61,170 nucleotides of DNA from RGIG2206 sp045648425 (GCA_045648425.1 JAZRNV010000150.1:1-61170); one strand, 5' to 3'. Positions 8,182 to 17,478 are shown, numbered from the stretch's first letter. The notes: generated by a model from the sequence alone, not told the origin. A program made the numbers and translations.

Positions 8182-9627
8182 TTAATTGGTTGGCTTGTGC
8201 CTTACGGGAAGAGTCTCTTCCGTTATGGGCAAGACGGCATATCCGTTCTTTTTGCAATAGCTGATTATATTATCAAGAGCCGCAGCAGTTGTTCCCTTAC
8301 CCCCTGCATCATGCATAAGCACCACGTTGTTGCGGTTGCGCCGCAAACCCTTTACCACATTATTATATATGGTTTTGGAGGATACATTGCTGCCTGCCGC
8401 ATCGCCCGAATCAACATTCCAGTCAAAATAGATATATCCGCTCTCGGTGACTTTTTTGCTAAGTCGCGTCATAATGCCTCGGTTATAATTTTTGCTGACT
8501 GCATTTGATGTGCCGCCGGGAAAACGAATGATTTTGGCATCATAGCCCGTATCGGCAAGTATCTTGTCGTGCATATTTTTAAGTCCTTGCATATAGGCGG
8601 CGTCAGAAGCATAGCAAACCGAATAATCGTGATTATAGGTGTGTATGGCCAAAGTGTGACCCTCATCAACAATACGTTTGACTATATCCTTGCGGCTGTC
8701 AGGATAATTTATTATAAAGAAGGTGGCCTTAACATTGTTGCGTTTTAAGGCATCAAGCACCTTGGGCGTAACGGTGGAGTTAGGCCCATCATCAAAGGTA
8801 AGATAAACTCTGTCGGGGCAATCGGCCTGCTGAGAATAGACGTGCACCGTCCTTTTGACGGCGGTGATGTTGCCCGCCTTATCGGCTACGGTATAGGTAA
8901 GCACATAAAGGCCGCAAACCGAGGTGTCAACCTTGCCCTCCACCTTGACCCTTCCCGTTACGTTGCCGTCAAGGTCATCGGTTGCAGTAAAGCCCTCATC
9001 GGTATATTTGCCGTCCCGTTCAACATATAGCTCTGCGCTGCCCGTCAGCTTTATAACGGGCTTTACTATATCCTTTACGGTAACGGTTCGTTTCATTTGA
9101 GCGGTGTTGCCCGACAAATCGGTCGCCGTATATGTAACGGTAAACTTGCCGTCTTTCAGTTGCGAGCGCTGAGTGGTAACCTTAACATTGGGGTCGCCCA
9201 AATCGGTCACCTTTACCCCCTGGTCTTTATACATTTTTTCGGAAGAAACGGTCACGCTTTTGCTACCGTTAAGTGTGATAACAGGCGGCTTATGGTCGGT
9301 GACCTCAACCACCCTGTCAACAACCGCAGCGCCCGGTGTATGGGAGGTATAGCTAAGCACATAGCGACCTGCTCTGGAGGTATCAACCGCGCCTTTAATT
9401 ATAATGGCAGAGTTGTCCTCCGATATTGCGCCCCACTCGAGATATTCTTCCCCTGCTTCTATAACAACATGCTCATCACCGCACAGAGTAACCGCAACAG
9501 TGGGCAGTGCGCTGTTCGCAGGCAGCATTGAAGAAATGCTGACATCCCCTTGGGGCGTCTGCGTGCACCCCACAATCAATGTCAGCATCAATACAAAACA
9601 CATAAGCAATGTTGTTTTGGTCTTCAT
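8182..9627 (-). CDS. Polysaccharide deacetylase lipoprotein with Ig-like (DUF5011-type) repeats
   Basis: The 481-residue protein has a lipoprotein signal ending LIVGC. About three Ig-like repeats of DUF5011 type follow (to about 275; repeating motifs PVI-L-GS, Y-D-G, VTYTATD-SGN, LTYTVADKAGN). A NodB deacetylase domain follows with all five motifs: TFDDGPN, IHTYNHD, RFPGG, FDWNVDSGD and VVLMHDAGG. It should remove N-acetyl groups from peptidoglycan or another extracellular glycan at the outer membrane face. The ATG at 9625-9627 has TCCTTT (AAAGGA on the coding strand) 9 bases upstream; an ATG nine bases earlier lies directly against that site and is less likely. Confidence 0.93.
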   Translation of the reverse strand: MKTKTTLLMCFVLMLTLIVGCTQTPQGDVSISSMLPANSALPTVAVTLCGDEHVVIEAGEEYLEWGAISEDNSAIIIKGAVDTSRAGRYVLSYTSHTPGAAVVDRVVEVTDHKPPVITLNGSKSVTVSSEKMYKDQGVKVTDLGDPNVKVTTQRSQLKDGKFTVTYTATDLSGNTAQMKRTVTVKDIVKPVIKLTGSAELYVERDGKYTDEGFTATDDLDGNVTGRVKVEGKVDTSVCGLYVLTYTVADKAGNITAVKRTVHVYSQQADCPDRVYLTFDDGPNSTVTPKVLDALKRNNVKATFFIINYPDSRKDIVKRIVDEGHTLAIHTYNHDYSVCYASDAAYMQGLKNMHDKILADTGYDAKIIRFPGGTSNAVSKNYNRGIMTRLSKKVTESGYIYFDWNVDSGDAAGSNVSSKTIYNNVVKGLRRNRNNVVLMHDAGGKGTTAAALDNIISYCKKNGYAVLPITEETLPVRHKPTN

Positions 9628-9646
9628 CAGTGTCATCCTTTATAAA

Positions 9647-10183
9647 TCAGTAGTCGCCTTTTTTAACTGTTTGCCTAACCATAGCAAAGGCGGCATCCTC
9701 GCCTTTTTCGGCCAAAGTGCGTAGCCAAAGTTCCAGCATATCAGAGGTTTCGGGGTGAATTACCCGCACCTTTTTGCCCTTCATAAAATATTCTAAGGGG
9801 TGAGCATCGGTGTAGTGTTGGCCCTGGTATATCTTGCTGGCGGCCACGCGGTCGCAAAACATCTCGGCAAGATAGCGGGCTGGCATTTTAACGGGACTCA
9901 TCACCCTATTGATGGGGTGGTAGTCGGTCCAATACTCAAAATGGTGACGGTTGCGCCCCTTGTGGTGCATCCAAGCCGTTGAGTAACCCTTATCCTTGCG
10001 CTCGCCATCATTGGGACTGCGCGTACCTGTATAATATCTTATGCCTGCCAAAAACTCGGTAGGCGTATATTTGGATAAATCGTGGCGCAAGCCCTGCCAG
10101 AAGATGCCTGCTTTTTTGCAGTGTCTTATTACAGCGTGGCGGTGGCGGGTTATTGTCTTAAAATGTCCGATGGCGTTTTTCAT
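9647..10183 (-). CDS. DUF5662 family protein
   Basis: This soluble protein of 178 residues shows the His-rich signature I associate with DUF5662: HRHAVIRHCKKAG, HDLSKYTPTEF and a WMHHKGRNRHHFEYW stretch, then YLAEMFCDRVAASKIY. The conserved His/Asp pairs suggest a metal site, but no activity is established to my knowledge. No signal peptide is present. It lies 26 bases after the GH35 gene and 19 bases before the deacetylase gene, so it is probably cotranscribed with both. The ribosome site is weak (TAGG). Confidence 0.75.
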   Translation of the reverse strand: MKNAIGHFKTITRHRHAVIRHCKKAGIFWQGLRHDLSKYTPTEFLAGIRYYTGTRSPNDGERKDKGYSTAWMHHKGRNRHHFEYWTDYHPINRVMSPVKMPARYLAEMFCDRVAASKIYQGQHYTDAHPLEYFMKGKKVRVIHPETSDMLELWLRTLAEKGEDAAFAMVRQTVKKGDY

Positions 10184-10209
10184 ATAAACCTACTGTTTCT
10201 TAAAAATAT

Positions 10210-11955
10210 TCAGCCCAGAACGGGACTGCTGAGCAGTTGAATTTCTTGCTGCTCTGTTCCTGCTTCTTCTGCGTCAAAAACGATAAGCTCGTTTTGACCT
10301 TTTTTAAGCAAAAACTTAGGTATGTAAAGGGTTTGTGTGGGGCCTATGCACCAATATCTGCCAAGATTGAAGCCGTTGATAAGGGCAAATCCCTTGCCAT
10401 AGCCGCAGCAACGCAAAAAGGTATCGTGCTCACCGTCTGCCTCAAAGCTGCAACGAGTAAAGGAGCACGGTGACTTGCAATCGCCCTTTTTAAACTCAAT
10501 GCCGCTTAAATCGGTCATAGTAAGGCGGTAGGCCTGCCATCCGAAATGGATGATGCCGCCAACGGTTACACGGCCGATGATGCCCTTTTTACGCATCATT
10601 TTGCTGCCAAAGTTGGTGCGGCCCATATTCTCAACCAAAATGGTAAGCTTTTGACCTGCGTTAATGTTGAGGTTGCATTTATATTCATCATCATTGACAT
10701 ATATAATCTTTATCAGCTTATCATCTGCAAAAATATAGGCACGGTCACCTATATCCTCTATAACCAGCTCCTTGTCAACAAGGTCTGTACCGAAGGCAGT
10801 GGTGTAAGCAATGTATCCATAGCCCTGGCCGCAATCCTCCATTGGCTTGGGTACGTCAAGGGTTAGAGGGTTGGGGTCGAGAATGTGAAGATTGTCTATA
10901 AGAGATGCATACTCCCCGGGGCGATGACTGCCGTAGTCGGCAACAGGGCGGTCGCCCTTTGGCTCGGGAGGAGTAACCCCCGTATGCTTTTTGATAACCT
11001 CGCGCACCAAACGGTATTTTTCGGTTATGGCTCCGTTTTCGGTAAGCAAAGCATCATAATCATAGCTGGTTACGGTGGGCTCGTATTTTTCATAGTGATT
11101 GGCGCCGTTCATAAAGCCAAAATTAGTGCCGCCGATAAACATATACATATTGGCGCTGCCAACGGTGAGCATTGCATCCAGCTCGGCGGCATAGCTCTGT
11201 GCGTCGGTGGTTGCGTGCTTTTCGGCGCCCCAATGGTCAAACCATCCGTTCCACATTTCGGCGCACATCATGGGCTGGTCGGGGTAAAGCTTTTGCTGAG
11301 TTTCAAACCTCCACTTATTCATGGTGCCGAAATTCATTGTGCAAAGGCAATCCTTTTGAGTGCCGTTAATGACATTCCATTCAGCAGAGCCGTCAGAGGT
11401 AAATAAAGGCACGTCTATTCCTCGGCGACGGTAACCCTCATAAAGATAGTCAAGATATTTCTTGTCGTCACCGTAATAGCCATATTCATTCTCAACCTGC
11501 ATCATAATTACAGGCCCGCCGTTGGTAACAAGATGGGGTTTAACGATGCTCAAAACTTTATCAAGATAGCGGTCAAAGCACTCAAGATAGGACTTGTTCA
11601 TGCACCTGATTTCCATACCCTCAACGGTTTGCAGCCACCATGGCAGACCGCCAAACTCCCATTCGGCGCAGATATATGGGCCGGGGCGAATAATTACCAT
11701 CAAGCCCATTTGCTGAGCAAGGCGAATAAAGCCGTCCAAATCGAGATTGTCGGAAAAATCAAACTCGCCCGGCTTTGGCTCGTGCAAATTCCAGGGGCAA
11801 TAGGATTCTACACAGTTGCAGCCCAAAGCTGCCAGCTTTTGCAAAACATCCTCCCAATAGCCCTTGGGATTGCGAAAATAATGCACTGCACCCGATATGA
11901 TTTTTACAGGTTTACCGTCTTTTAAAAACTCTTTGTTTTCAATGACGAAGGTCAT
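10210..11955 (-). CDS. Glycoside hydrolase family 35 beta-galactosidase (cytoplasmic)
   Basis: This 581-residue GH35 enzyme hydrolyses terminal beta-galactosides. The N-terminal TIM barrel has SGAVHYFRNP, PWNLHEPKPGEFDF, RPGPYICAEWEFGGLP and VENEYG (acid/base Glu157 by position). The nucleophile is Glu233 in CAEMWNGWF. A C-terminal beta domain ends with GRYWCIGPTQTLYIP and LKKGQNELIVFD. There is no signal peptide, so it acts on imported oligosaccharides. It lies 14 bases downstream of secA in the same direction, an unusual partner. No transporter for its substrate lies nearby. Confidence 0.95.
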   Translation of the reverse strand: MTFVIENKEFLKDGKPVKIISGAVHYFRNPKGYWEDVLQKLAALGCNCVESYCPWNLHEPKPGEFDFSDNLDLDGFIRLAQQMGLMVIIRPGPYICAEWEFGGLPWWLQTVEGMEIRCMNKSYLECFDRYLDKVLSIVKPHLVTNGGPVIMMQVENEYGYYGDDKKYLDYLYEGYRRRGIDVPLFTSDGSAEWNVINGTQKDCLCTMNFGTMNKWRFETQQKLYPDQPMMCAEMWNGWFDHWGAEKHATTDAQSYAAELDAMLTVGSANMYMFIGGTNFGFMNGANHYEKYEPTVTSYDYDALLTENGAITEKYRLVREVIKKHTGVTPPEPKGDRPVADYGSHRPGEYASLIDNLHILDPNPLTLDVPKPMEDCGQGYGYIAYTTAFGTDLVDKELVIEDIGDRAYIFADDKLIKIIYVNDDEYKCNLNINAGQKLTILVENMGRTNFGSKMMRKKGIIGRVTVGGIIHFGWQAYRLTMTDLSGIEFKKGDCKSPCSFTRCSFEADGEHDTFLRCCGYGKGFALINGFNLGRYWCIGPTQTLYIPKFLLKKGQNELIVFDAEEAGTEQQEIQLLSSPVLG

Positions 11956-11969
11956 AGCTGACGCTCCTA

Positions 11970-14702
11970 TCAGTTTTTATTTTTACCGCAGCAACGCTTA
12001 TACTTAAGTCCGCTTCCGCAGGGGCAGGGTGCGTTAAGAGAGTAGCCCTTGGGTGAGGATTTAACCTTTTCACCCTGAGAAACGCCCTCACCTGTTATTT
12101 TACCAACCTGCTTACGCTCAACCTGCTCACCCATCTTAAGTTCAAAGGTCATCAGCGTTTTTGTAGTGTCGTTATGAATGTTAGAGATCATCTCGCTGAA
12201 CATCTCGTCACCGTCGTGACGGTATTCGTCAACGGGATTGTGTTGACCGTAGGCGCGCAAGCCGATACCGCGGCGCAATTCATCCATAGCATCGATATGG
12301 TCCATCCAGTTGACGTCAACCGAGTGCAAAAGCACCTTGCGTTCAACATCGTCAACAATTCGGTCGCCGTATTTTTCGCGTTTTTTATCAAGCACTTTGA
12401 TGGCGCGGTCATAAAGCATTTGTACCAGCTCTTCCCTCTCAAGCAAATCAAGCTGCTCGGGGGTGTATTTAAAGTCATTTTCATCAGAGAGCCAGCCCAT
12501 ATAATATTCACGCAATCCGTTTAAATCCCAATCGGAGGTGAACTCCTCCTGAGTGAATTTTTCAACGGTGTGCTCAATAGAGCGCATAACTATCTTTTGA
12601 ACGGTGGCAGTAATATCGCCCTCGTCAATAACCTCGTCGCGCTGACCGTAAATAACCTCGCGCTGGCGATTCATTACATCGTCATACTCAAGCACGCTCT
12701 TTCGTGCGGCAAAGTTGCGAAGCTCTACCCTCTCTTGAGCGGTTTCAATGGTGCTGGTAAGCATCTTAAGCTCAAGAGGAATGTTCTCATCCAGCTTAAG
12801 AGTTTCCATTATATTATAAATTCTTTCACCGCCGAAGAGTCGCATCAGCTCGTCTTCCATTGATACGTAAAAGCGTGTTAAGCCGGGGTCGCCCTGACGG
12901 CCTGCTCGACCGCGGAGCTGATTATCGATTCGGCGAGACTCATGACGCTCGGTGCCAAGAATGCACAGACCGCCTGCCTTGCGCACCTCTTCTGCTTCGG
13001 GGGCAATTTCTGCCTTAAAATCAGCAAGCAGCTTGGCATACTGCTCACGGGCCTCGAGAATTTCGGCATCCCGTGTTTCGGCATAGCCGGTTGCCTCAAC
13101 AATAAGCTCTTCGCTAAAACCGAGACGGCGCATCTGCGCCTTGGCAAGATATTCGGCATTACCGCCAAGCATAATATCGGTACCGCGGCCAGCCATATTT
13201 GTAGCGATGGTTACCGCACCTTTTTTGCCTGCCTGAGCAATAATTTCGGCCTCTTTTTCGTGATATTTGGCGTTGAGCACCTCGTGCTTAATGCCTCTGC
13301 CCTTGAGCATTTTGCTGAGTATCTCTGACTTTTCAATGGAAATCGTGCCCACCAAAACGGGCTGACCGCGGCGGTTGCACTCTAAAATTTGCTCAATAAC
13401 CGCGTTGAACTTGCCTCTTTCGGTTTTGTAGACGACGTCATTTTCGTCCTTTCTGATAAGGGGCTTATTGGTGGGAATTTCAATAACATCAAGAGCATAA
13501 ATCTCTCTGAATTCGGTTTCTTCGGTCATGGCGGTACCCGTCATACCCGAAAGCTTTTTGTAAAGGCGGAAATAATTTTGGAAGGTGATGGTGGCAAGAG
13601 TGCGTGATTCTTCGGCAATCTTTACCCCTTCCTTTGCCTCGATGGCCTGGTGCAAGCCCTCGTTATAGCGTCGGCCGTACATAAGGCGGCCCGTAAATTC
13701 ATCAACTATGATTACCTCGCCGTCTTTGACAACATAGTCTATATCACGGCTCATAACGCCGTGGGCTCGAATGGCCTGGTTAATGTGGTGAGCCAGAGTC
13801 ATATTTTCAATGCTGTTAAGATTGTCAATGTTAAAATACTTCTCGGCCTTAGCAGTGCCCGATGCGGTAAGAACAGCTGTCTTTGCCTTTTCATCAACAA
13901 CATAATCACCGTCATACTGCGCTTCGCTGTCATCCATCTTTGAATTCATCTCGCGCACCTTGCACATACGAAGGGTACGAACAAATCGGTCGGCCCGCTG
14001 ATAAAGATCGCTGCTTTCATCGCCCTGGCCCGATATGATAAGGGGAGTTCTGGCCTCGTCTATCAAAATTGAGTCAACCTCGTCAACGATGGCAAAGGCG
14101 TGGCCTCGCTGAACCTTTTGATCTTTGTAAACCACCATATTGTCGCGCAGATAATCAAAGCCCATTTCATTGTTTGTGCCATAGGTTATATCGGCAAGAT
14201 AGGCCTCGCGTCGGGCTTCGTTGGACATGCCGTGAACAATAAGTCCCACGGTAAGGCCAAGGAAACGGTAAACCTTACCCATCCATTCGCTGTCGCGTCG
14301 TGCAAGATAGTCGTTAACGGTAACGATATGCACGCCCTTACCGGTAAGGGCATTGAGGTAAGCCGGTAAGGTTGCAACAAGGGTTTTACCTTCACCGGTG
14401 CGCATTTCACCGATTCGTCCCTGATGGAGCACAATACCGCCCACAATCTGCACGGGGTAGTGGCGCATACCCAAAACGCGGTCGCTGGCCTCACGGCAAA
14501 CGGCAAAGGCCTCGGGCAAAATGCTGTCGAGACTTTCGCCCTCTTGATAACGCTCTTTAAATTCTACCGTTAAGCGTCGCAAATCATCGTCACTTTTTTG
14601 ACGCATTGAATCTTCATAATAAAGCACGCTCTCCAATATGGGAGTAATGCGCTTAAGTTCTTTTTTTGAATAATTTCTGGCGAGCAATTTAACTAAATTC
14701 AT
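11970..14702 (-). CDS. secA: Preprotein translocase ATPase SecA
   Basis: SecA drives Sec-dependent export through SecYEG. The 910-residue protein has the complete layout: MRTGEGKTLVAT Walker A (about 100-112), VTVNDYLARRDSEWM, DEVDSILIDEARTPLIISG Walker B region, TNMAGRGTDIMLGGN, RRIDNQLRGRAGRQGDPG and the C-terminal zinc-binding CPCGSGLKYKRCCG that binds SecB or ribosomes. It is a housekeeping gene of normal length. It is divergent from gdhA. The GH35, DUF5662 and deacetylase genes follow without an obvious terminator, so they may be read through from it. Confidence 0.98.
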   Translation of the reverse strand: MNLVKLLARNYSKKELKRITPILESVLYYEDSMRQKSDDDLRRLTVEFKERYQEGESLDSILPEAFAVCREASDRVLGMRHYPVQIVGGIVLHQGRIGEMRTGEGKTLVATLPAYLNALTGKGVHIVTVNDYLARRDSEWMGKVYRFLGLTVGLIVHGMSNEARREAYLADITYGTNNEMGFDYLRDNMVVYKDQKVQRGHAFAIVDEVDSILIDEARTPLIISGQGDESSDLYQRADRFVRTLRMCKVREMNSKMDDSEAQYDGDYVVDEKAKTAVLTASGTAKAEKYFNIDNLNSIENMTLAHHINQAIRAHGVMSRDIDYVVKDGEVIIVDEFTGRLMYGRRYNEGLHQAIEAKEGVKIAEESRTLATITFQNYFRLYKKLSGMTGTAMTEETEFREIYALDVIEIPTNKPLIRKDENDVVYKTERGKFNAVIEQILECNRRGQPVLVGTISIEKSEILSKMLKGRGIKHEVLNAKYHEKEAEIIAQAGKKGAVTIATNMAGRGTDIMLGGNAEYLAKAQMRRLGFSEELIVEATGYAETRDAEILEAREQYAKLLADFKAEIAPEAEEVRKAGGLCILGTERHESRRIDNQLRGRAGRQGDPGLTRFYVSMEDELMRLFGGERIYNIMETLKLDENIPLELKMLTSTIETAQERVELRNFAARKSVLEYDDVMNRQREVIYGQRDEVIDEGDITATVQKIVMRSIEHTVEKFTQEEFTSDWDLNGLREYYMGWLSDENDFKYTPEQLDLLEREELVQMLYDRAIKVLDKKREKYGDRIVDDVERKVLLHSVDVNWMDHIDAMDELRRGIGLRAYGQHNPVDEYRHDGDEMFSEMISNIHNDTTKTLMTFELKMGEQVERKQVGKITGEGVSQGEKVKSSPKGYSLNAPCPCGSGLKYKRCCGKNKN

Positions 14703-14770
14703 TTTCTATGCCTCTCGGTAATATAATTAGTGTTTGGGTGGCAAAAATTACTCTGCGCCCATTGTATGCT

Positions 14771-14779
14771 ATTATATCA
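14771..14779 (-). promoter_or_regulatory. Extended -10 promoter element upstream of secA
   Basis: The minus strand reads TGATATAAT here, an extended -10 with a perfect hexamer at 14771-14776. A -35 of TTTATT 17 bases upstream is poor, so recognition would depend on the TG extension. Confidence 0.55.
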
Positions 14780-14853
14780 TATAACCGTACAAAAATAAAG
14801 CACATTTTACAAACATTCGGCTTATTTTTTCGACATTTTATGCAGACAGAGTA

Positions 14854-14883
14854 TTGACATCATAATAAAAAAGGGTTTATAAT
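14854..14883 (+). promoter_or_regulatory. Consensus sigma-A promoter of gdhA
   Basis: A perfect TTGACA (14854-14859) and a perfect TATAAT (14878-14883) are separated by 18 bases. Transcription should start near 14890, giving a leader of about 50 bases. This is the best promoter match in the window and fits strong expression. Confidence 0.9.
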
Positions 14884-14900
14884 GTATCCCGTAGATTTTT

Positions 14901-14916
14901 TGTGCCTTTCGGCACA
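14901..14916 (+). other. Leader hairpin in the gdhA 5' untranslated region
   Basis: TGTGCC (14901-14906) pairs perfectly with GGCACA (14911-14916) around a TTTC loop, between the predicted transcription start and the AGGAGG ribosome site (14927-14932). There is no following T-run, so it is not a terminator. It may stabilise the mRNA. Confidence 0.55.
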
Positions 14917-14940
14917 TATCAATTTTAGGAGGAATTTGTT

Positions 14941-16296
14941 ATGGCAATTAACAATGCATATCTTAACAAGGTTTTTGAAGATGTTGTTAAGCGCAACCCC
15001 AACGAGCCCGAGTTTCAGCAGGCCGTTTATGAAGTTCTTGAAAGTCTTGTTCCCGTAGTTGAGCAGGACCCCAAGCTTATCGAGACAGGTGTTATCGACC
15101 GTATGGTTGAGCCCGAGCGTATGATCGTTTTCCGCGTTTCTTGGGTTGACGACAACGGCAAGGTTCAGGTTAACCGCGGTTTCCGCGTTCAATTCAACTC
15201 TGCTATCGGCCCCTACAAGGGCGGTCTTCGCTTCCACCCCTCTGTTAACGCTTCCATCATGAAGTTCTTGGGCTTTGAGCAGACCTTTAAGAACAGTCTT
15301 ACCAGCTTGCCCATGGGCGGCGGTAAGGGTGGCTCTGACTTTGACCCCCGCGGCAGATCAGACGGCGAAATCATGCGCTTCTGCCAGTCATTCATGACCG
15401 AGCTTGCCAAGCACATCGGTGCTGACACCGACGTTCCTGCAGGCGACATCGGCGTAGGTGCTCGCGAGGTTGGCTATTTGTACGGTCAGTACAAGCGCCT
15501 TCGCAACGAGTTCACCGGCGTTCTCACCGGCAAAGGCCTTTCTTTCGGCGGTTCTCTTATCCGTCCCGAAGCAACCGGCTTTGGCGCTGTTTACTATGTT
15601 GTTGAGATGCTCAAGTCTTTTGGCGAAGAAATCAAAGGCAAGACCTTTGCAGTATCCGGTTTCGGCAACGTTGCTTGGGGTACCGTTAAGAAGATTTGCG
15701 AGCTTGGCGGTAAGGTAGTTACCATCTCCGGTCCCGACGGCTATATTTACGATGCAGACGGTGTTTGCACCGAAGAAAAAATCAACTTTATGCTTGAAAT
15801 GCGTGCTTCCGGCCGCGACAAGGTTCAGGATTATGCTGACAAGTTTGGTGTTCCCTTCTTTGCAGGCAAGAGACCCTGGGATCAGAAGGTTGACATCGTT
15901 ATGCCTTGTGCAACCCAGAACGAGGTTGGCATTGAGGACGCTAAGAACATAGTTGCCAACGGCGTTAAGTACTACGTTGAGGTTGCCAACATGCCCACCA
16001 CTGCCGAGGCAATGTCTTACCTCAAGGCAAACGGCCTTGTTATTGCTCCTTCCAAGGCAGTTAATGCAGGCGGTGTTGCCGTATCCGGTCTTGAAATGAG
16101 CCAGAACTCTATGAGATACAGCTGGACTGCCGAAGAGGTTGATGCCAAGCTTTATCAGATTATGGCTAACATCTATAAGAATTCTTATGATGCCGCTAAG
16201 AAGTACGGTATGGAAGGTGACCTGGTTGCAGGTGCCAACATTGCCGGCTTTGAAAAGGTTGCTCAGGCAATGATCGCTCAGGGCGTAGCTTATTAA
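14941..16296 (+). CDS. gdhA: Glutamate dehydrogenase (probably NADP-dependent)
   Basis: This enzyme makes glutamate from 2-oxoglutarate and ammonium, or the reverse. The 451 residues match the hexameric bacterial class: KGGLRFHPSVN, SLPMGGGKGGSDFDP (catalytic Lys), DVPAGDIGVG, GLSFGGSLIRPEATGFGAV, the nucleotide-binding VSGFGNVAWG, and a C-terminal NAGGVAVSGLEMSQN. AGGAGG lies 8 bases before the ATG. Codon choice is biased towards C-ending codons, as in highly expressed genes, which fits its consensus promoter. It is transcribed alone and ends at a terminator. Confidence 0.97.
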   Translation: MAINNAYLNKVFEDVVKRNPNEPEFQQAVYEVLESLVPVVEQDPKLIETGVIDRMVEPERMIVFRVSWVDDNGKVQVNRGFRVQFNSAIGPYKGGLRFHPSVNASIMKFLGFEQTFKNSLTSLPMGGGKGGSDFDPRGRSDGEIMRFCQSFMTELAKHIGADTDVPAGDIGVGAREVGYLYGQYKRLRNEFTGVLTGKGLSFGGSLIRPEATGFGAVYYVVEMLKSFGEEIKGKTFAVSGFGNVAWGTVKKICELGGKVVTISGPDGYIYDADGVCTEEKINFMLEMRASGRDKVQDYADKFGVPFFAGKRPWDQKVDIVMPCATQNEVGIEDAKNIVANGVKYYVEVANMPTTAEAMSYLKANGLVIAPSKAVNAGGVAVSGLEMSQNSMRYSWTAEEVDAKLYQIMANIYKNSYDAAKKYGMEGDLVAGANIAGFEKVAQAMIAQGVAY

Positions 16297-16319
16297 TCCT
16301 TTGCAATTTGAGATTTGAA

Positions 16320-16352
16320 ACAAATCCCGGCAGTCAAACTGTCGGGATTTGT
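16320..16352 (+). terminator. gdhA terminator
   Basis: Arms at 16320-16333 and 16339-16352 pair over 14 bases with one G-T pair and a 5-base loop, ending TTTGTTG. It lies 23 bases after the gdhA stop and just before the ECF S gene. Confidence 0.75.
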
Positions 16353-16368
16353 TGTAGGTGAGTGTTTT

Positions 16369-16896
16369 ATGAAAAAACTTAACATAAAAAAACTGATACT
16401 GTCGGCTCTTTTTGCTGCATTAACCTGCGTGTTTACCATGCTGCCCATCGGAATTCCCTCTTTAACCGAGGGATACATCCATTTCGGCGACTGCTTTGTT
16501 TTGCTTTCGGGCTGGTATTTGGGACCCTATGGCGTTTTGGCAGCAGGCATCGGCTCTATGTTGACCGATATTTTGGGCGGATACTTGATTTATGCCCCTG
16601 CAACCCTTATAATAAAGATGGGGGTAGCCGCCATAGCCGCACTGATTTTGCAAATATCCCAAAAGAACAAAGGCGTGATTTTTGCTTTGCGTCTTTCGGG
16701 CGGTGTGCTGGCTGAAATCTTTATGGCTTTAGGTTATTTCGTTTATTCAGCAACCGTTATGAGCTATGGCTTTGTTGCCAGCGCGGCAGAAATACCCAAC
16801 AATCTTATACAGGGTGGTGTCGGTGTTACAGCCGCCATCATTTTGGCACAAATCATTGATAGCACAGGTGTGCTGAAAATTTTTAAGCGAGGTTAA
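16369..16896 (+). CDS. ECF transporter S component (substrate-binding membrane subunit)
   Basis: This 175-residue integral membrane protein has five to six hydrophobic segments. The signature LSALFAALTCVFTM, the IHFGDCFVLLSG loop, GPYGVLAAGIGSMLTDIL and YAPATLIIK identify the PF07155-type S component group of energy-coupling-factor vitamin importers. The ligand is not decidable from sequence; relatives carry riboflavin, thiamine precursors or pyridine-type vitamins. AGGTGA 8 bases before the ATG at 16369 sets the start. The shared EcfA/EcfT module is not here, as expected for group II ECF systems. The YwlG-family gene follows after 2 bases, so the two are cotranscribed. Confidence 0.88.
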   Translation: MKKLNIKKLILSALFAALTCVFTMLPIGIPSLTEGYIHFGDCFVLLSGWYLGPYGVLAAGIGSMLTDILGGYLIYAPATLIIKMGVAAIAALILQISQKNKGVIFALRLSGGVLAEIFMALGYFVYSATVMSYGFVASAAEIPNNLIQGGVGVTAAIILAQIIDSTGVLKIFKRG

Positions 16897-16898
16897 CC

Positions 16899-17438
16899 AT
16901 GACTGTTAAAGAGCAGGCAGCCGTTGCTGCCCGACAGCTTGTTGAAGCTGCAAAGCTGAACACTGGTAATATTGTGGTAGTTGGCTGTTCCACAAGTGAG
17001 GTTGTGGGCAGTAAAATCGGCACCGACTCTCAGCCCCAAGTGGCCAAAGAGCTGTTTGAGGGCATTTATGAGGTGCTTAAAAGCAAAGGCATTTATCTGG
17101 CCGCTCAGTGCTGTGAGCATCTTAACCGTGCAATAATTATTGAAAAAGAGGCCGCAATCGGCTGTGACATCGTTAACGTTGTACCGCAGCCCAAAGCAGG
17201 CGGTTCCTTTGCCACCGCTGCTTACGCCGCCTTTGTGCATCCTGTTGCAGTTGAAGAAATTAAAGCAGATGCCGGACTTGATATAGGTGGTACACTCATT
17301 GGTATGCATCTTAAAAAGGTGGCCGTTCCTCTTCGGCTTGACACTAAAAAAATAGGCGAGGCAACGCTTGCCGCCGCCAGAACGAGGCCAAAATTTATTG
17401 GCGGAATTCGCGCACAATATGACGAAAGCTTATTGTAA
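16899..17438 (+). CDS. TIGR01440/UPF0340 family protein (YwlG-like)
   Basis: The 179-residue soluble protein matches the length and motifs of B. subtilis YwlG: VVVGCSTSEVVGSKIG near the N-terminus, AAQCCEHLNRA in the middle, and DIGGTLIGMHLK towards the end. The three conserved Cys (one in GCSTS, two in QCCEH) are typical. The biochemical function is unknown to me. It overlaps in transcription with the ECF S component, separated by 2 bases, which hints at a shared vitamin or cofactor theme (inference). Confidence 0.88.
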   Translation: MTVKEQAAVAARQLVEAAKLNTGNIVVVGCSTSEVVGSKIGTDSQPQVAKELFEGIYEVLKSKGIYLAAQCCEHLNRAIIIEKEAAIGCDIVNVVPQPKAGGSFATAAYAAFVHPVAVEEIKADAGLDIGGTLIGMHLKKVAVPLRLDTKKIGEATLAAARTRPKFIGGIRAQYDESLL

Positions 17439-17442
17439 ACCA

Positions 17443-17478
17443 AAACACCCAAGTGCTTGATAACACTTGGGTGTTTTT
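17443..17478. terminator. Strong bidirectional terminator
   Basis: A perfect 13-bp stem (17443-17455 with 17464-17476), 8-base loop and a T-run lie between the convergent YwlG-family and malic enzyme genes. Confidence 0.9.

Noticed and set aside
14901..14916. Leader hairpin before gdhA as a terminator or riboswitch
   Set aside because: There is no T-run after it on either strand and it is far too small for a riboswitch aptamer.
15388..16323. A 311-codon minus-strand frame opposite gdhA
   Set aside because: It is a by-product of the C-ending codon bias of gdhA. The translation has no domain pattern and no ribosome site.
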